A DNA stretch of 64,000 nucleotides from Actinosynnema pretiosum. Its GTDB lineage: Bacteria; Actinomycetota; Actinomycetes; Mycobacteriales; Pseudonocardiaceae. A program made the translations under genes and the position numbers. This document shows, one piece after another, positions 1 to 11,130 of the stretch (the stretch's first letter is position 1; each line of letters begins with the position of its first letter). The notes beneath the pieces were generated by a model, which was given only the letters and a program-made list of their open reading frames with translations, was not told the origin of the DNA and ran no database searches. The stretch lies in the NCBI RefSeq assembly GCF_024171695.1, contig NZ_JAMTCF010000001.1, positions 177,061 through 241,060 on the forward strand, read 5' to 3'.

Positions 1-986
1 AGGACGCCTGCGGCGGCCAGCAGGCCGAGCGAGACCAGCGCCTCCCACGCGGCGGCCTCGCCGCTGAAGACCCGCAGCGGCATCGCGACCGGCGCGGTGA
101 ACGGCACGTAGGACATGATCGTCATGGCCAGCTTGTTCTGGAACAGGAACAGCACGCCGAAGTAGGGCAGCATCACCAGCATCACCACGGAACCGGTGCT
201 GGAGCCCAGGTCCTCCTGCCTGCTGATCAGCGCGCCCGCCATCGCCCACATGCCCGCCAGCAGCACGAACCCGAGGATCAGGAACGGGATGAACCAGCCG
301 ATGGCCGGGGCGACCACGCCGAGCAGCTCGTCCTGGCCGCCGAGCTTGAGGGCGATCGGGGCGACGGCGGCGAGCACGACGAGCTGGCCGATGGTGAGCA
401 CCGCGTTGCCGACGATCTTGCCCGCGAGCAGGGCGCGCACCGGGATCGTGGACACCAGGATCTCCACGATGCGGGTCTGCTTCTCGCTGACCGTGCTCTG
501 CGCGATCGCCATGCCGCCCATGCCGAACATGAGGAACATCAGGCCGAACACGGTGACCACGGCCTGCTGCTGACCGCCGCTGATCTCGCCGGGCGCGATC
601 AGGTCGACCGGCGGCACCTGGGCCAGCGCGACGACCACCTCGGTGTCGGCGTTCTCCAGGGCGACCACGCGCAGCCCGGAGGGGGTGCGCTCCTGCGGGT
701 CGGGCACGACGGCGGCGGAGACGTCCTCGGAGCGCAGCAGCTCCTCGGCGGCGGCGAGGTCGGCGACCTCGCGCAGCTCGAAGTCACCGGCGGACAGCGC
801 GGCCTTGGCCTCGGAGCCGACGACCGCGACCTTGGTGGGGCTGCTGAAGACCGAGGGCAGCACGGTCAGCGCGAACAGGGCGGCGATGGTGATGCCGAAG
901 CTGATCCAGAAGCCCTTGGTGCGCACGTAGGTGCGGATCTCGCGCTCGGCGATGAGCTTCGTCGCGGCGGTGAACGACAGCGCCAT
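1..986 (-). CDS. ABC-2 type exporter permease (NatB-like), 3' end cut by window edge
   Basis: Read on the minus strand from ATG at 984-986 to the window edge, about 328 residues without a stop. A first membrane segment near residues 28-48 is followed by an extracytoplasmic stretch rich in Val/Ala/Glu. A run of membrane helices then includes a segment rich in Gly and Met and motifs such as VSEKQTRIVEIL. This is the layout of ABC-2/NatB-type permeases (one helix, external domain, five or six helices). The start overlaps the stop of the upstream ATPase gene as TGATG, so the two are translationally coupled. Together they probably form an exporter of unknown substrate. The C-terminus lies outside the window. 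Confidence 0.85.
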   Translation of the reverse strand, partial: MALSFTAATKLIAEREIRTYVRTKGFWISFGITIAALFALTVLPSVFSSPTKVAVVGSEAKAALSAGDFELREVADLAAAEELLRSEDVSAAVVPDPQERTPSGLRVVALENADTEVVVALAQVPPVDLIAPGEISGGQQQAVVTVFGLMFLMFGMGGMAIAQSTVSEKQTRIVEILVSTIPVRALLAGKIVGNAVLTIGQLVVLAAVAPIALKLGGQDELLGVVAPAIGWFIPFLILGFVLLAGMWAMAGALISRQEDLGSSTGSVVMLVMLPYFGVLFLFQNKLAMTIMSYVPFTAPVAMPLRVFSGEAAAWEALVSLGLLAAAGV

Positions 987-1861
987 CACACGACCTCCTT
1001 GAAGATCTCGTCCAGGGTGGGAACGACGGGGCCGAACGCGCGGACCGGGCCGCGCTCCAGCGCGGCGCGCAGCACCGGCTGCTCGTCGCCGTCGACCTCG
1101 AACACGGCGGTGGGACCGTCCAGTTCGGACACCCGGACGCCGGGGACGTCGCGCAGGAAGCCCGCGTCGCCGTCGACGGTGATCTCGAACCGGGTGGTGC
1201 CGTGCTGGCGGCGCAGCTCGTCGCGCTCGCCCTGGGCGGTGATGCCGCCCTTCGCGATGATGACGACGTCGTCGCACAGCCGCTCGACCAGGGACAGCTG
1301 GTGGCTGGAGAACAGCACCGGCACGCCGGAGGCGGCGCGCCCCCGCAGCACCTCCAGGACGGTCTCGACCGCGATCGGGTCCAGGCCGGAGAACGGCTCG
1401 TCCAGGATCAGCACGTCGGGCGAGTGCACCAGCGCGGCGGCGATCTGCACGCGCTGCTGGTTGCCCAGCGAGAGCGACTCCAGGGCGTCGCCCCTGCGGT
1501 CGCTCAGCTCCAGCTGCTCCAGCAGCGCGTCGGTCGCCTTGCGGGCGGCGGCGCGCTCCATGCCGTGCAGCCTGCCGAGGAACTCGACCTGCTCGCCGAC
1601 GGCCATCTTCGGGTAGAGGCCGCGCTCCTCCGGCATGTAGCCGAACTTCTGCCGGTTGTCGCCGGTCACCGGCGCGCCGTTCCACTCGACGGTGCCGGAG
1701 TTGGGCTCCAGCACGCCGAGGATGATCCGCATGGTCGTGGTCTTGCCGGAGCCGTTGGCGCCCAGGAACCCGGTCATGCGACCGGGGCGGACCTGGAACG
1801 ACACACCGTCCAGCACCTTGTTGCCGCCGAATGAGCGGCTGATGTTGTTGACGCTCAGCAC
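986..1861 (-). CDS. ABC exporter ATP-binding protein (NatA-like)
   Basis: A 291-residue ABC ATPase starting at GTG. Walker A is GANGSGKT at residues 34-41, the signature is the variant LSLGNQQR instead of LSGGQ, and Walker B with D-loop is LILDEPFSGLDP. A roughly 75-residue C-terminal extension follows the nucleotide-binding domain, ending in a TLDEIFKEVV-like tail as in NatA/CcmA-type exporters. It overlaps the downstream permease gene by TGATG and should energise that pump. The substrate cannot be told from the sequence: the family covers sodium extrusion, drug and lipid efflux. Confidence 0.9.
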   Translation of the reverse strand: MLSVNNISRSFGGNKVLDGVSFQVRPGRMTGFLGANGSGKTTTMRIILGVLEPNSGTVEWNGAPVTGDNRQKFGYMPEERGLYPKMAVGEQVEFLGRLHGMERAAARKATDALLEQLELSDRRGDALESLSLGNQQRVQIAAALVHSPDVLILDEPFSGLDPIAVETVLEVLRGRAASGVPVLFSSHQLSLVERLCDDVVIIAKGGITAQGERDELRRQHGTTRFEITVDGDAGFLRDVPGVRVSELDGPTAVFEVDGDEQPVLRAALERGPVRAFGPVVPTLDEIFKEVV

Positions 1862-1919
1862 GGGGAGAACGCTACGGGGCGTGGCGGGGGTGGCGCGTCA
1901 GGCGCGCGACCCATTGGTG

Positions 1920-1979
1920 GGGTCCTCCGCGCGGAGGACCCAGGGGGTCGCGCGGGGCGGGGGTCCTCCGCGCGGAGGA
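1920..1979. repeat. Pair of GC-rich palindromes in a spacer
   Basis: The first copy (1920-1941) is a perfect 22-bp palindrome with half-site GGGTCCTCCGC. A second, slightly shorter copy with the same core (TCCTCCGCGCGGAGGA, 1964-1979) follows with centres about 41 bp apart. Both lie just upstream of the ABC exporter operon. They could be tandem operator sites for an unknown regulator, or short hairpins in the 5' leader. The rest of the roughly 420-bp spacer to 2284 shows only the 2099-2124 inverted repeat. Confidence 0.5.
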
Positions 1980-2098
1980 TGTGGATCACGGCCCGCGCGG
2001 TGCGAGCACGGCGGGACGCGGCGGGAGGCGGCGGGGCGCGGGGCGGGCGGTCGATGCCGGACCGGCGGGCGGCCGGGGCGGCCGGGTGCGCGGAGAGC

Positions 2099-2124
2099 GC
2101 TTTCCCTGGTGCACAAGGGAAAGC
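2099..2124. promoter_or_regulatory. 26-bp near-perfect inverted repeat, operator-like
   Basis: Arms GCTTTCCCT (2099-2107) and AGGGAAAGC (2116-2124) flank the palindromic centre GTGCAC, with one mismatched pair. It lies about 160 bp upstream of the gene at 2285 and 240 bp upstream of the divergent ABC exporter operon. The position suits an operator shared by the divergent genes; no regulator gene is adjacent. Confidence 0.4.
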
Positions 2125-2284
2125 GGGCGCGGACCATACCAAAGATGATCTTGTGGGGACAGCGTGTCGACCATCACCGGACAACCTCGCCCGCACCCGG
2201 TGACCGGGCGCTCACCTGACGTAGTGTCACCACCGCCGCCGCCCCGGCGGTGCTCGCGAGCACGGCTGCTGGAGGTCCACGCGC

Positions 2285-3099
2285 ATGTCACCGCTCCCCG
2301 GTCCGGACGCCGCCGCGCTGCGCGCGCTGGGCGTGGCCGACGAGGTCGCCGAGCTGCTGGCGGGCTCGGAACTGCTGCTGGACGCGGCGGGTGAGCCCGT
2401 GGTGCTCACCGCCGAGGTGGACGACGAGACCGGCCGCGCGCGGGCGCTGGCGACGTTCCTGGGGCCCGCCTCCGACGCGGCCGTGGCCGAGGTGGTCGAG
2501 GCCGCCGCCGTCCGGCACCCGGAGGCCGCGGAGGTCGTGCTGGTGCTGCCGCCCGGCCGCACCCCGCCCGCGTCGGGGGCCCCGCTGCTGCGCTACGCCC
2601 TGGCCACCGACGGGATCGGGCGGGCGCCGGACGTCGAGGGCTGGGCGGTGCGGCACGCGGACGACAACGACGCGGTCGACGTGGTGCCGCTGTACGCCGA
2701 GGCGCTGCCGGACGGGGTCGACGCGGACCCGTGGGAGCTGCAGGAGCTGTGCCTGGAGCTGTTCGACGAGGCCTTGGAGGAGGGCGCGGTGTTCGTCGCG
2801 CACGGCCCCGACGGGTTCGCCGGGCACCTCACGCTGGTGCTCGACGAGGACGAGCTGAGCGGGACGACCCGGTTGGAGGTGTTCGACCGGTACGTGCTGG
2901 GCGAGGTGGGCGCGAGCCCTGCGGTCGAGCTGCTGACGTGGGCGGCGGTGGAGCACGCGCGCGCCGAGGGGATGGCGCTGCGGGCCTGCGTGCACGGCGA
3001 CGGGCCCGAGGTGGAGGCGGCGCTGGAGTCGTTGCTGGAGCTGGGCTGGTGGCGGGACGAGGTGTGCTGGGCGGTCCCGCTCGCGGGTGGGGCGGGCGC

Positions 3100-3103
<4 letters not shown>
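2285..3103 (+). CDS. Hypothetical protein, weakly GNAT-like C-terminal half
   Basis: A 272-residue acidic protein starting at ATG with a strong ribosome site (GGAGG at 2271-2275). No signal peptide or membrane segment. The N-terminal half is Ala/Val/Glu-rich. The C-terminal part has a helix-strand pattern with motifs EGMALRACVHG and LLELGWWRDEVCWAVPL. These resemble the end of an acetyltransferase fold, but the acetyl-CoA loop (R/QxxGxG/A) is not evident. I do not recognise a family with confidence. The next small open frame starts in a GTGA overlap at its stop. Confidence 0.75.
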
Positions 3104-5195
<2,092 letters not shown>

Positions 5196-8100
5196 ATGTT
5201 CTACGGGGCGCGTGAGCTGTTCGACGGCGAGTGGTGGGAGACCGGGGCCGAGGCGGACCTCGCCGCCTTCCTGCGCACCGGTTCCGGGCTGCTGCTGGTG
5301 GTGACCGGCGAGGCGGGCGAGTCGGCGGCGGTGGCCCGCGCGGGCGCGCTGGCCGATCCCGAGTTCCGCGCCTCCCCTTGGGGGCGCGTGGTGGTCGCGG
5401 ACGCGCCCGAGGAGGTGCTGCCCCCGCTCGGGTCGGTCGACGTCGTCGTGCCGCTGCGGACCACGCCCTCCTCGCTCGCGCTGGCGCGGGTGGCGCACGG
5501 GCTCGGCGTCGACTCCGACGTGTGGCGCGGTGAGCGCGATGTGGTCTCCCGGCTGCACTGGCGCCTGGCCGACCGGCTCGCCGCGACCGGACCGGTGACC
5601 GTCGTGCTCAACGGGGTCGACGTGGCGGCCGACCCGTTCCGGGTGGCCGTGGACGTGGTCGGGCCGCTGCTGCGCCTGGGCGCGCGGGTGGTGCTGGCCG
5701 GGGCCGAGGACGCGCTGTCCCGGCTGCCGCTGCGGTTCAGGGCGCCGACCACCCGGTCGCGCGCCGCCGCGCCGCGCCGGGCGCAGGTCTCGGCGGGCGA
5801 CGCGGAGGAGTTGGCCGTGCTGCGCGCGGCGGCGCTCGCGCGGGGCAGGGGCGTGCCGCGCGAGCTGTGGGCGGCGATGGCCTCGGCGGTGGCGGACGCG
5901 CCCGTGCCCGAGGCCGCCGTGGAGCGGGTCGTGGGACGCGCGGACCTGCTCGTCGAGCGCCTCGGCTGGGGCGGGTCCGAGCACCGGCCGGCGCACGAGG
6001 GACCCGCGCGACTGGCCGGGTTCGACGTGGTGGCCGCGCACCGCCGCATCGCCGAGCGGCTGCTCGCGCCCGAGCCGCACGACTACGTGCGGATGCACCT
6101 CGTCGAGCACGCCGTGCTGGGGAACGTGGTGGACGACGCGCACCTGCCCGCCTGGTTCCTGCCGTGGAGCACGCCCGGTTCGGTGCGCGCGGCCCTGGGC
6201 GTGCCGCCGCCCCCGGACGCGGAGCTGCTGGACTGGGCGCGGGTGGAACCGCTGGTGCGCTCGGTGGGACCGCGGGGCGGTGAGATCGCGCTGGACCTGG
6301 CCCGTGCCGCGCGGAACCTCCCGCCGCTGGTCGTCGGCGGACCTCGGGTGCTGACCGGCACGCCGGAGCTGGCGGCCGTGCGGTGGGCGCGCTGGCACCG
6401 GCCCGACAACGTGCTCGCCGAGGCCCGGCACTGGTCGATCGCGCCGCGCGGCGGTGCGCGGGAGGGGTCCCCCGCCTCGGCCCGGCCTGCGCGCGCCACG
6501 TGGTCCGCGCCCCTGGTCCCGCTGGTCGCGGGCGATGGCGGGCCGCTGCTGGCGGTGCTGCGCGAGTGGGAGGCCGTGGCGCTGCTCGACGTGACCACCG
6601 GGGAGTGGAGCGGCACCGGGCTGGGCTCGCCCGACGAGCCGGTCTCGGCGATCGCGCCGGTCCCGGTCGACGGGCGCGACCTGGTGGCGACCGCCCTCGC
6701 CGGATCGGTGCGGCTGTGGGACCCGGACACCTGCGAGCGGGTCGGGCCGGAGCTCGCCGTCGACGGCTGCTCCGGGATGGCGGCGGCGGGCGGGCTGCTG
6801 GCGTGCGCGACCGGGCGCGGGCTGGAGCTGTGGGACGTGGTCGCGGGCGAGCGGGTGCGGGTGGTCGACGGGGCGTGCCGGGACGTGGTCGCGCTGGGGG
6901 CCCGCCTGCTGGGCGTGCTCGACGCGGACGGCTCGGCGCGGGTGCTGGACCCGGCCGGGGCGGTGGTGGGCCGGGTGCCCGGCGCGTGGTCGCGGGTGGT
7001 GGCGGTCCCGTTCGCCGGGCGGACCCTGCTGGCCTGCGGCGACGACCGGGACGTGCGGCTGTGGGACCCGGCGGGGGAAGGCGCGGCGCTGACCGGGGCA
7101 GGCCGGGTGGAGGCGGCGGTCCCGCTGCCCGACGGGCGGGTGCTGCTGGCGTGCGCGGCGCCCGGTCTGCGCGAGGTGCGGCTGGTCGACGCGGTGACCG
7201 GGGAGGTGGTGGCCTCGTGCGGCGAGCTGGTCGCCGACCTGCTGGCGGTCGCGACGGTGCCGCTGCCGGACGGGCGGGCGCTGCTGGTCACCGGGGACGG
7301 GGACGCGCTGCGCGCGTGGGACCCGGTCGGACCGGGACCGGTCGTGCCCGCCGAGGACGTCGTCCGCGTGGCGCCCCTGCCCGAGCGGGGGCTGCTGGCG
7401 GTCGGGCACCGCGACGGGACCGTCCTGCTGCGGGACGCGCGCACCGGGGAGCAGGTCGGCGCGCCCCTCTCGGCCGAGGTCGGGGAGACCCTGTGGTCGA
7501 TGGTCGTGGTGCCCGCCTCGGAGGGGCGGGTGCTGCTGGCCGCGAAGGCCGGGGACGTGGCGGTGGAGCTGCTGGACGTCGACACCGGGCTGCGCGCGCG
7601 GCTGCTCCTGCCCGCCGGGGAGGACCGGGGAACGGACCGACTGGTCCCGGTGCCGGTCGCGGACGGGCGGACGCTGCTCGCGACCGTCTCGCGGGACGTG
7701 GTGGTGCGGCTGTGGGACGTGGACACCGGCGAGGTGCTGGCCCGGTTCGACCCCGGCCACGGGGGCTTGTGCGCGACGGCGGCGTTCGACGGCCTCCTGC
7801 TCACCTCGGGCCCGGACGGGCTGGTGCGGTTCTGGGACCCGCTGACCGGGGAGCCCGCGCGGGAACCGGCGGAGTGGGGCCCGCCGACCCGGGAGCACGA
7901 GTGGGACCCGGCGGAGCTGGTGACGGGCGCGGGCCCCTCGGGCGTCACGGCGATGACCGGGGTTCGGCTGGACGGGCGGCTGCTGCTGGCGTGCGCCTGC
8001 GACGGGGTGGTGGCGGCCACCGGGGAGCTGGTGCGCGAGCGGGGCCGCTTCCCGGACTGGGTGCACGACCTGGTCGCGGCGCCGATGCCGGACGGGCGCG

Positions 8101-8276
8101 TCGTGCTGGCGGCGGTGGAGGACCCCGAGGCGAGGTTGTGGGACCTGGCGAGCGACCACGTGCTGCGCTTCCCCGTGCCGCCGTCCTCGCACGGCCTGGG
8201 CGCGCTGACCTCGGACGGCGCGGCGCTGCTGGTGGTGGGCACGCCCGCGCTGACCGCCGTGCTGGAGCTGCGCTGA
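5196..8276 (+). CDS. WD40-type beta-propeller protein with degenerate N-terminal NTPase-like region
   Basis: A protein of 1026 residues. The N-terminal third resembles the P-loop part of STAND/WD40 proteins (LLLVVTGEAGESAAVARAGAL), but the glycine-rich loop lacks the Gly-Lys-Ser/Thr of Walker A, so nucleotide binding is doubtful. From about residue 460 onward there are many WD-type blades, with motifs LWDPDTCERV, LWDVVAGERV, VRLWDPAGE, VRLWDVDTGEVL, VRFWDPLTGEP and RLWDLASDH. Probably a cytoplasmic scaffold or sensor. The ATG at 5196 has GGAAG eight bases upstream; an earlier in-frame GTG at 5121 would add 25 residues. No neighbour is co-transcribed. Confidence 0.85.
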   Translation: MFYGARELFDGEWWETGAEADLAAFLRTGSGLLLVVTGEAGESAAVARAGALADPEFRASPWGRVVVADAPEEVLPPLGSVDVVVPLRTTPSSLALARVAHGLGVDSDVWRGERDVVSRLHWRLADRLAATGPVTVVLNGVDVAADPFRVAVDVVGPLLRLGARVVLAGAEDALSRLPLRFRAPTTRSRAAAPRRAQVSAGDAEELAVLRAAALARGRGVPRELWAAMASAVADAPVPEAAVERVVGRADLLVERLGWGGSEHRPAHEGPARLAGFDVVAAHRRIAERLLAPEPHDYVRMHLVEHAVLGNVVDDAHLPAWFLPWSTPGSVRAALGVPPPPDAELLDWARVEPLVRSVGPRGGEIALDLARAARNLPPLVVGGPRVLTGTPELAAVRWARWHRPDNVLAEARHWSIAPRGGAREGSPASARPARATWSAPLVPLVAGDGGPLLAVLREWEAVALLDVTTGEWSGTGLGSPDEPVSAIAPVPVDGRDLVATALAGSVRLWDPDTCERVGPELAVDGCSGMAAAGGLLACATGRGLELWDVVAGERVRVVDGACRDVVALGARLLGVLDADGSARVLDPAGAVVGRVPGAWSRVVAVPFAGRTLLACGDDRDVRLWDPAGEGAALTGAGRVEAAVPLPDGRVLLACAAPGLREVRLVDAVTGEVVASCGELVADLLAVATVPLPDGRALLVTGDGDALRAWDPVGPGPVVPAEDVVRVAPLPERGLLAVGHRDGTVLLRDARTGEQVGAPLSAEVGETLWSMVVVPASEGRVLLAAKAGDVAVELLDVDTGLRARLLLPAGEDRGTDRLVPVPVADGRTLLATVSRDVVVRLWDVDTGEVLARFDPGHGGLCATAAFDGLLLTSGPDGLVRFWDPLTGEPAREPAEWGPPTREHEWDPAELVTGAGPSGVTAMTGVRLDGRLLLACACDGVVAATGELVRERGRFPDWVHDLVAAPMPDGRVVLAAVEDPEARLWDLASDHVLRFPVPPSSHGLGALTSDGAALLVVGTPALTAVLELR

Positions 8277-8279
8277 CCG

Positions 8280-8327
8280 CGCCCACGGTCCACGGCGCCC
8301 ACGGCCCACGACGCCCACGGCCCACCG
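8280..8327. repeat. Three 16-bp direct repeats in a convergent gap
   Basis: Units at 8280-8295, 8296-8311 and 8312-8327 share the core CGCCCACGGYCCAC. They fill the gap between the convergent propeller and response regulator genes. No hairpin terminator is obvious here, so the repeats may be neutral. Confidence 0.55.
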
Positions 8328-8339
8328 CGCCGACGGGGC

Positions 8340-9029
8340 TCAGCCCTGCCCCGGCGCGACCACCCCGTGCTCGTAGGCGTAGACCACCGCGTGGGTGCGG
8401 TCGCGCAGGCCGAGCTTGGCCAGCACGCGCGACACGTGCGTCTTGACCGTCGTCTCCCCCAGGTGCAGCTGGGCGGCGATCTCGGCGTTGCTCGTCCCGC
8501 GCGCCAGGTGCACCAGGACCTCGTACTCGCGGTCCGTCAGGTCCGGCGGGCGGTTCGGCGTCGGGGCCGTCGCGGGAGCGGTCTGCCGGACCGGCGCGGC
8601 GAAGCGGGCCAGGACGCGGCGGGTCACCTCCGGGGAGAGCAGCGCGTCGCCGCGCGCCACCACCCGGATCGCCTCGACGAGGTCCTCGGGCGAGGCGTTC
8701 TTGAGCAGGAACCCGCTCGCGCCCGCGCGCAGCGCCTCGAACAGGTAGTCCTCGCGGTCGAACGTGGTCAGCACGACCACCCGCACCGGGTGGTCGGCGG
8801 GCGCGGGGCCGAGGATGCGGCGGGTGGCCTCGATGCCGTCGAGCACCGGCATCTGCACGTCCATCAGCACCACGTCCGGCGCCAGCTCGGCGACCAGCTC
8901 GACCGCCCGCTCCCCGTCCCCGGCCTCGCCGACGACCTCGATGTCCGGCTCCGCGCCCAGGATCACCCGGAACCCGGCGCGCACCAGCGCCTGGTCGTCC
9001 ACCAGCACGACCCGCAACCCGCCGCTCAC
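8340..9029 (-). CDS. NarL/FixJ-type response regulator
   Basis: A 229-residue two-component transcription factor. Receiver domain at residues 5-125 with acidic pair DD at 11-12, phospho-acceptor Asp57 (VVLMDVQMPVLDG), the Thr in VVVLTTFD and Lys in GFLLKNASPEDL. The C-terminal LuxR-type HTH contains LTDREYEVLVHLARG and TTVKTHVSRVLAKLGLRDRT. GTG start overlaps the kinase stop as GTGA, so kinase and regulator are co-translated. The frame is open far upstream, but that part is a shadow of the kinase gene. Target genes are unknown. Confidence 0.95.
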   Translation of the reverse strand: MSGGLRVVLVDDQALVRAGFRVILGAEPDIEVVGEAGDGERAVELVAELAPDVVLMDVQMPVLDGIEATRRILGPAPADHPVRVVVLTTFDREDYLFEALRAGASGFLLKNASPEDLVEAIRVVARGDALLSPEVTRRVLARFAAPVRQTAPATAPTPNRPPDLTDREYEVLVHLARGTSNAEIAAQLHLGETTVKTHVSRVLAKLGLRDRTHAVVYAYEHGVVAPGQG

Positions 9030-10318
9030 TCCACGACCTTCCCGGCGGGCAGCAGCGCGCGCACGCGGAAGCCGCCGCCGCGCTTGGGGCCGACCTCCAG
9101 CTTCCCGCCGTGCACCGCGACCCGCTCCGCCATCCCGCGCAACCCGAACCCACCGCCGTCGACGGGCGGCTTGCCGCCGATCCCGTCGTCGCCGACCTCG
9201 ACCTCGACCACGTTCTCCAGGTACCGCAGGCGCACGTCCACGCGCCGCGCCGAGGAGTGCTTCACCACGTTGGTGAGCGCCTCCTGCACCACCCGGTACG
9301 CCGACAGCGCCACCGCCTCCGGCACCGGCCGGGGCGTGCCGTACACGCCGAACTGGGTCTCCAGCCCGGACTCCCGCGCGTGCCCGACCAGCTCGGGCAG
9401 CTGCTCCAGGCCCGGCGAGGGGGGCCGGTCGCCGCTCTCCGGCTCGCCGTCGGCGCGCAGCACGCCGAGCAGGCCGCGCAGCTCGGTGATGGCGGTGCGC
9501 GCGGTCTCCTCGACGGTCCGCAGCGCGGTGCCCGCCAGTTCCGGGTCGGTCCCGAGCACCCGCCGGGCCGCGCCCGCCTGCACGCCCATGACGGACACGT
9601 GGTGGGCGACGACGTCGTGCAGGTCGCGCGCGATGCGCAGCCGCTCGGCGACCAGCGCGCCCTTGGTGGCCTGCTCCTGCGACCACCGCAGGTGCTCGGC
9701 CTGCTCGGCGAGCTGCGCCTCGCGGCGGGCGGCGACCCAGGAGACGTTGCCGAAGAAGTAGGCGCCGGAGAAGTACACGACGTTGTAGACGAGGTTGTAC
9801 AGCACCGCCGCGAGCAGCGGGTTGAGCGGCCCGCCCGCGCCCTGGAACTCGGCGGGCGGCTGGAAGACCATCTTGACCAGGGCGAACCCCAGCCAGCCGA
9901 ACATCACGACGATCACCGCGATCCGCGACCACTTGGCCAGGACCCGGTTGCGCTCCCAGGCGCCGACGGCGTGCATGGCCAGGAACAGCAGCACGCTCGG
10001 GATGGCGTTGTCGCTGTTGACCGCGCGCATCTGCACGGCGATGAACAGGACGCCGACGGCGGCGAGCACGGCCACCGGGTAGCGGCGGCGCAGGGCCATC
10101 GGCAGGCACAGGGCGACGGTGAGCAGGACCTGCTCGGGCACGGACGGCGGGGTGCCCGCGTAGACGCCCATGCCGACGCTGTTGAACAGCACCAGGAAGA
10201 ACAGGGAGAGCCCGACCATCAGGGCCGCGCCCCAGACGTCGCGCCGCTGCTCGGCGCGGGTGGGCGGCGGGCGGCGCCAGGTGTCCCAGTCGGTCTCGGA
10301 GGGTGTCGCGGTCGGCAC
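9026..10318 (-). CDS. Membrane sensor histidine kinase (HisKA_3 type)
   Basis: A 430-residue kinase of the DesK/NarX-like class. About five hydrophobic segments between residues 30 and 185 form the membrane sensor. A dimerization helix with the phospho-acceptor His234 follows (ERLRIARDLHDVVAHH). The HATPase domain has VVQEALTNVVKHS (N box), VGDDGIGG (G1) and GFGLRGMAERV (G2). It starts at GTG, and the response regulator follows in a GTGA overlap. The signal cannot be predicted; the many membrane helices suggest an envelope or lipid-related cue. Confidence 0.95.
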   Translation of the reverse strand: MPTATPSETDWDTWRRPPPTRAEQRRDVWGAALMVGLSLFFLVLFNSVGMGVYAGTPPSVPEQVLLTVALCLPMALRRRYPVAVLAAVGVLFIAVQMRAVNSDNAIPSVLLFLAMHAVGAWERNRVLAKWSRIAVIVVMFGWLGFALVKMVFQPPAEFQGAGGPLNPLLAAVLYNLVYNVVYFSGAYFFGNVSWVAARREAQLAEQAEHLRWSQEQATKGALVAERLRIARDLHDVVAHHVSVMGVQAGAARRVLGTDPELAGTALRTVEETARTAITELRGLLGVLRADGEPESGDRPPSPGLEQLPELVGHARESGLETQFGVYGTPRPVPEAVALSAYRVVQEALTNVVKHSSARRVDVRLRYLENVVEVEVGDDGIGGKPPVDGGGFGLRGMAERVAVHGGKLEVGPKRGGGFRVRALLPAGKVVE

Positions 10319-10370
10319 GGGGCAACGCTAACCCGAAGCGGTGATCTCCCGGACGGGAATCGGGTAGTTC

Positions 10371-10391
10371 CGTTCGTTTCCGTTACGAACG
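10371..10391. promoter_or_regulatory. Inverted repeat upstream of the kinase and secreted-protein genes
   Basis: Perfect 7-bp arms CGTTCGT (10371-10377) and ACGAACG (10385-10391) separated by 7 bases. It lies in the divergent spacer between the kinase gene (start 10318) and the secreted protein gene (start 10519). A plausible operator, possibly for the response regulator next door. Confidence 0.45.
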
Positions 10392-10518
10392 ATCGCCTCG
10401 AAGGTCCGTTCGAGTGACGGACGGCACGCGCGGTCGGTGCCGAAGTCCTCTGCACGGCAGTGCATCCCCGGCGCCCGCCACGACGTACCAGGGGGCGGAC
10501 GAACACCGAGGAGGAATC

Positions 10519-11019
10519 ATGAGTTCACCGAGCACCCGCCCGCGCGCCCTGCTCGCCGCCGCGGCCGTCGCCGGTCTCGCGCTCACCGGCGCGGCCACCA
10601 CCGGGACCGCGAGCGCCGAGGCGCTCCCCGAGTGCGGGGCGGACCGGCTGAGGGCGCGGGTCGACGCGGTGCCGTGGGTGCCGGAGCCGGGCGTGCGGCT
10701 GTTCGCGTTCGGCGTCGACCGCACGGCAGGCCCGGCTTGCTCGATCGTGGGCGGGGAGCTGCGCGACGTGCGGTTCCACGCCGAGGACGGGAGCGTCCTG
10801 GACGTGCCCCTGACCAGCAGCGCCCAGCCCCCGTACGAGGTGATCGAGCGGGACCCGGCGCAGGCCTTCATGTCCGCGTTCGACACCGGCGCCGGGCCCT
10901 ACCCGGTCGCCACCGTCTCGTTCACCATGCCCGCGCTGGACGCGCGGCTGACGGTCCCGTGGCCGTCGGCGCTGCACGGCCCGGTGCGGCTGGGGGCGTT
11001 GAAGGGGCAGGTGGGCTGA
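10519..11019 (+). CDS. Secreted protein, DUF4232-like, paralogue of 11938-12465
   Basis: A 166-residue exported protein. The N-terminus has a cleavable Sec signal peptide (basic start, hydrophobic core LLAAAAVAGLALTGAATTG, likely cut after ASA). The mature part is beta-rich with two cysteines (ECGADRL and ACSIVGGEL) that could form a disulfide, and ends in a TVPWPSALHGPVRLG motif. The same ending (APWPASDAPVRGPLG) occurs in the protein at 11938, so the two are paralogues. The layout resembles DUF4232 secreted proteins. The ATG at 10519 has a GAGGAGG-like ribosome site immediately upstream. Function unknown. Confidence 0.8.
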   Translation: MSSPSTRPRALLAAAAVAGLALTGAATTGTASAEALPECGADRLRARVDAVPWVPEPGVRLFAFGVDRTAGPACSIVGGELRDVRFHAEDGSVLDVPLTSSAQPPYEVIERDPAQAFMSAFDTGAGPYPVATVSFTMPALDARLTVPWPSALHGPVRLGALKGQVG

Positions 11020-11130
11020 TGACCACCCGGTCCCGCCCGCGTCGCGAGACGGGGCGGGACCGGAGGGTAACCGCTCGACCATCGAGAGTTAGCGATTGAC
11101 TTTCGATAGATAGCGAGCGAGACTCGATGT

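Noticed and set aside
8280-8327. 16-bp direct repeats as a terminator
   Set aside because: They are direct, not inverted, and do not form an obvious stem.
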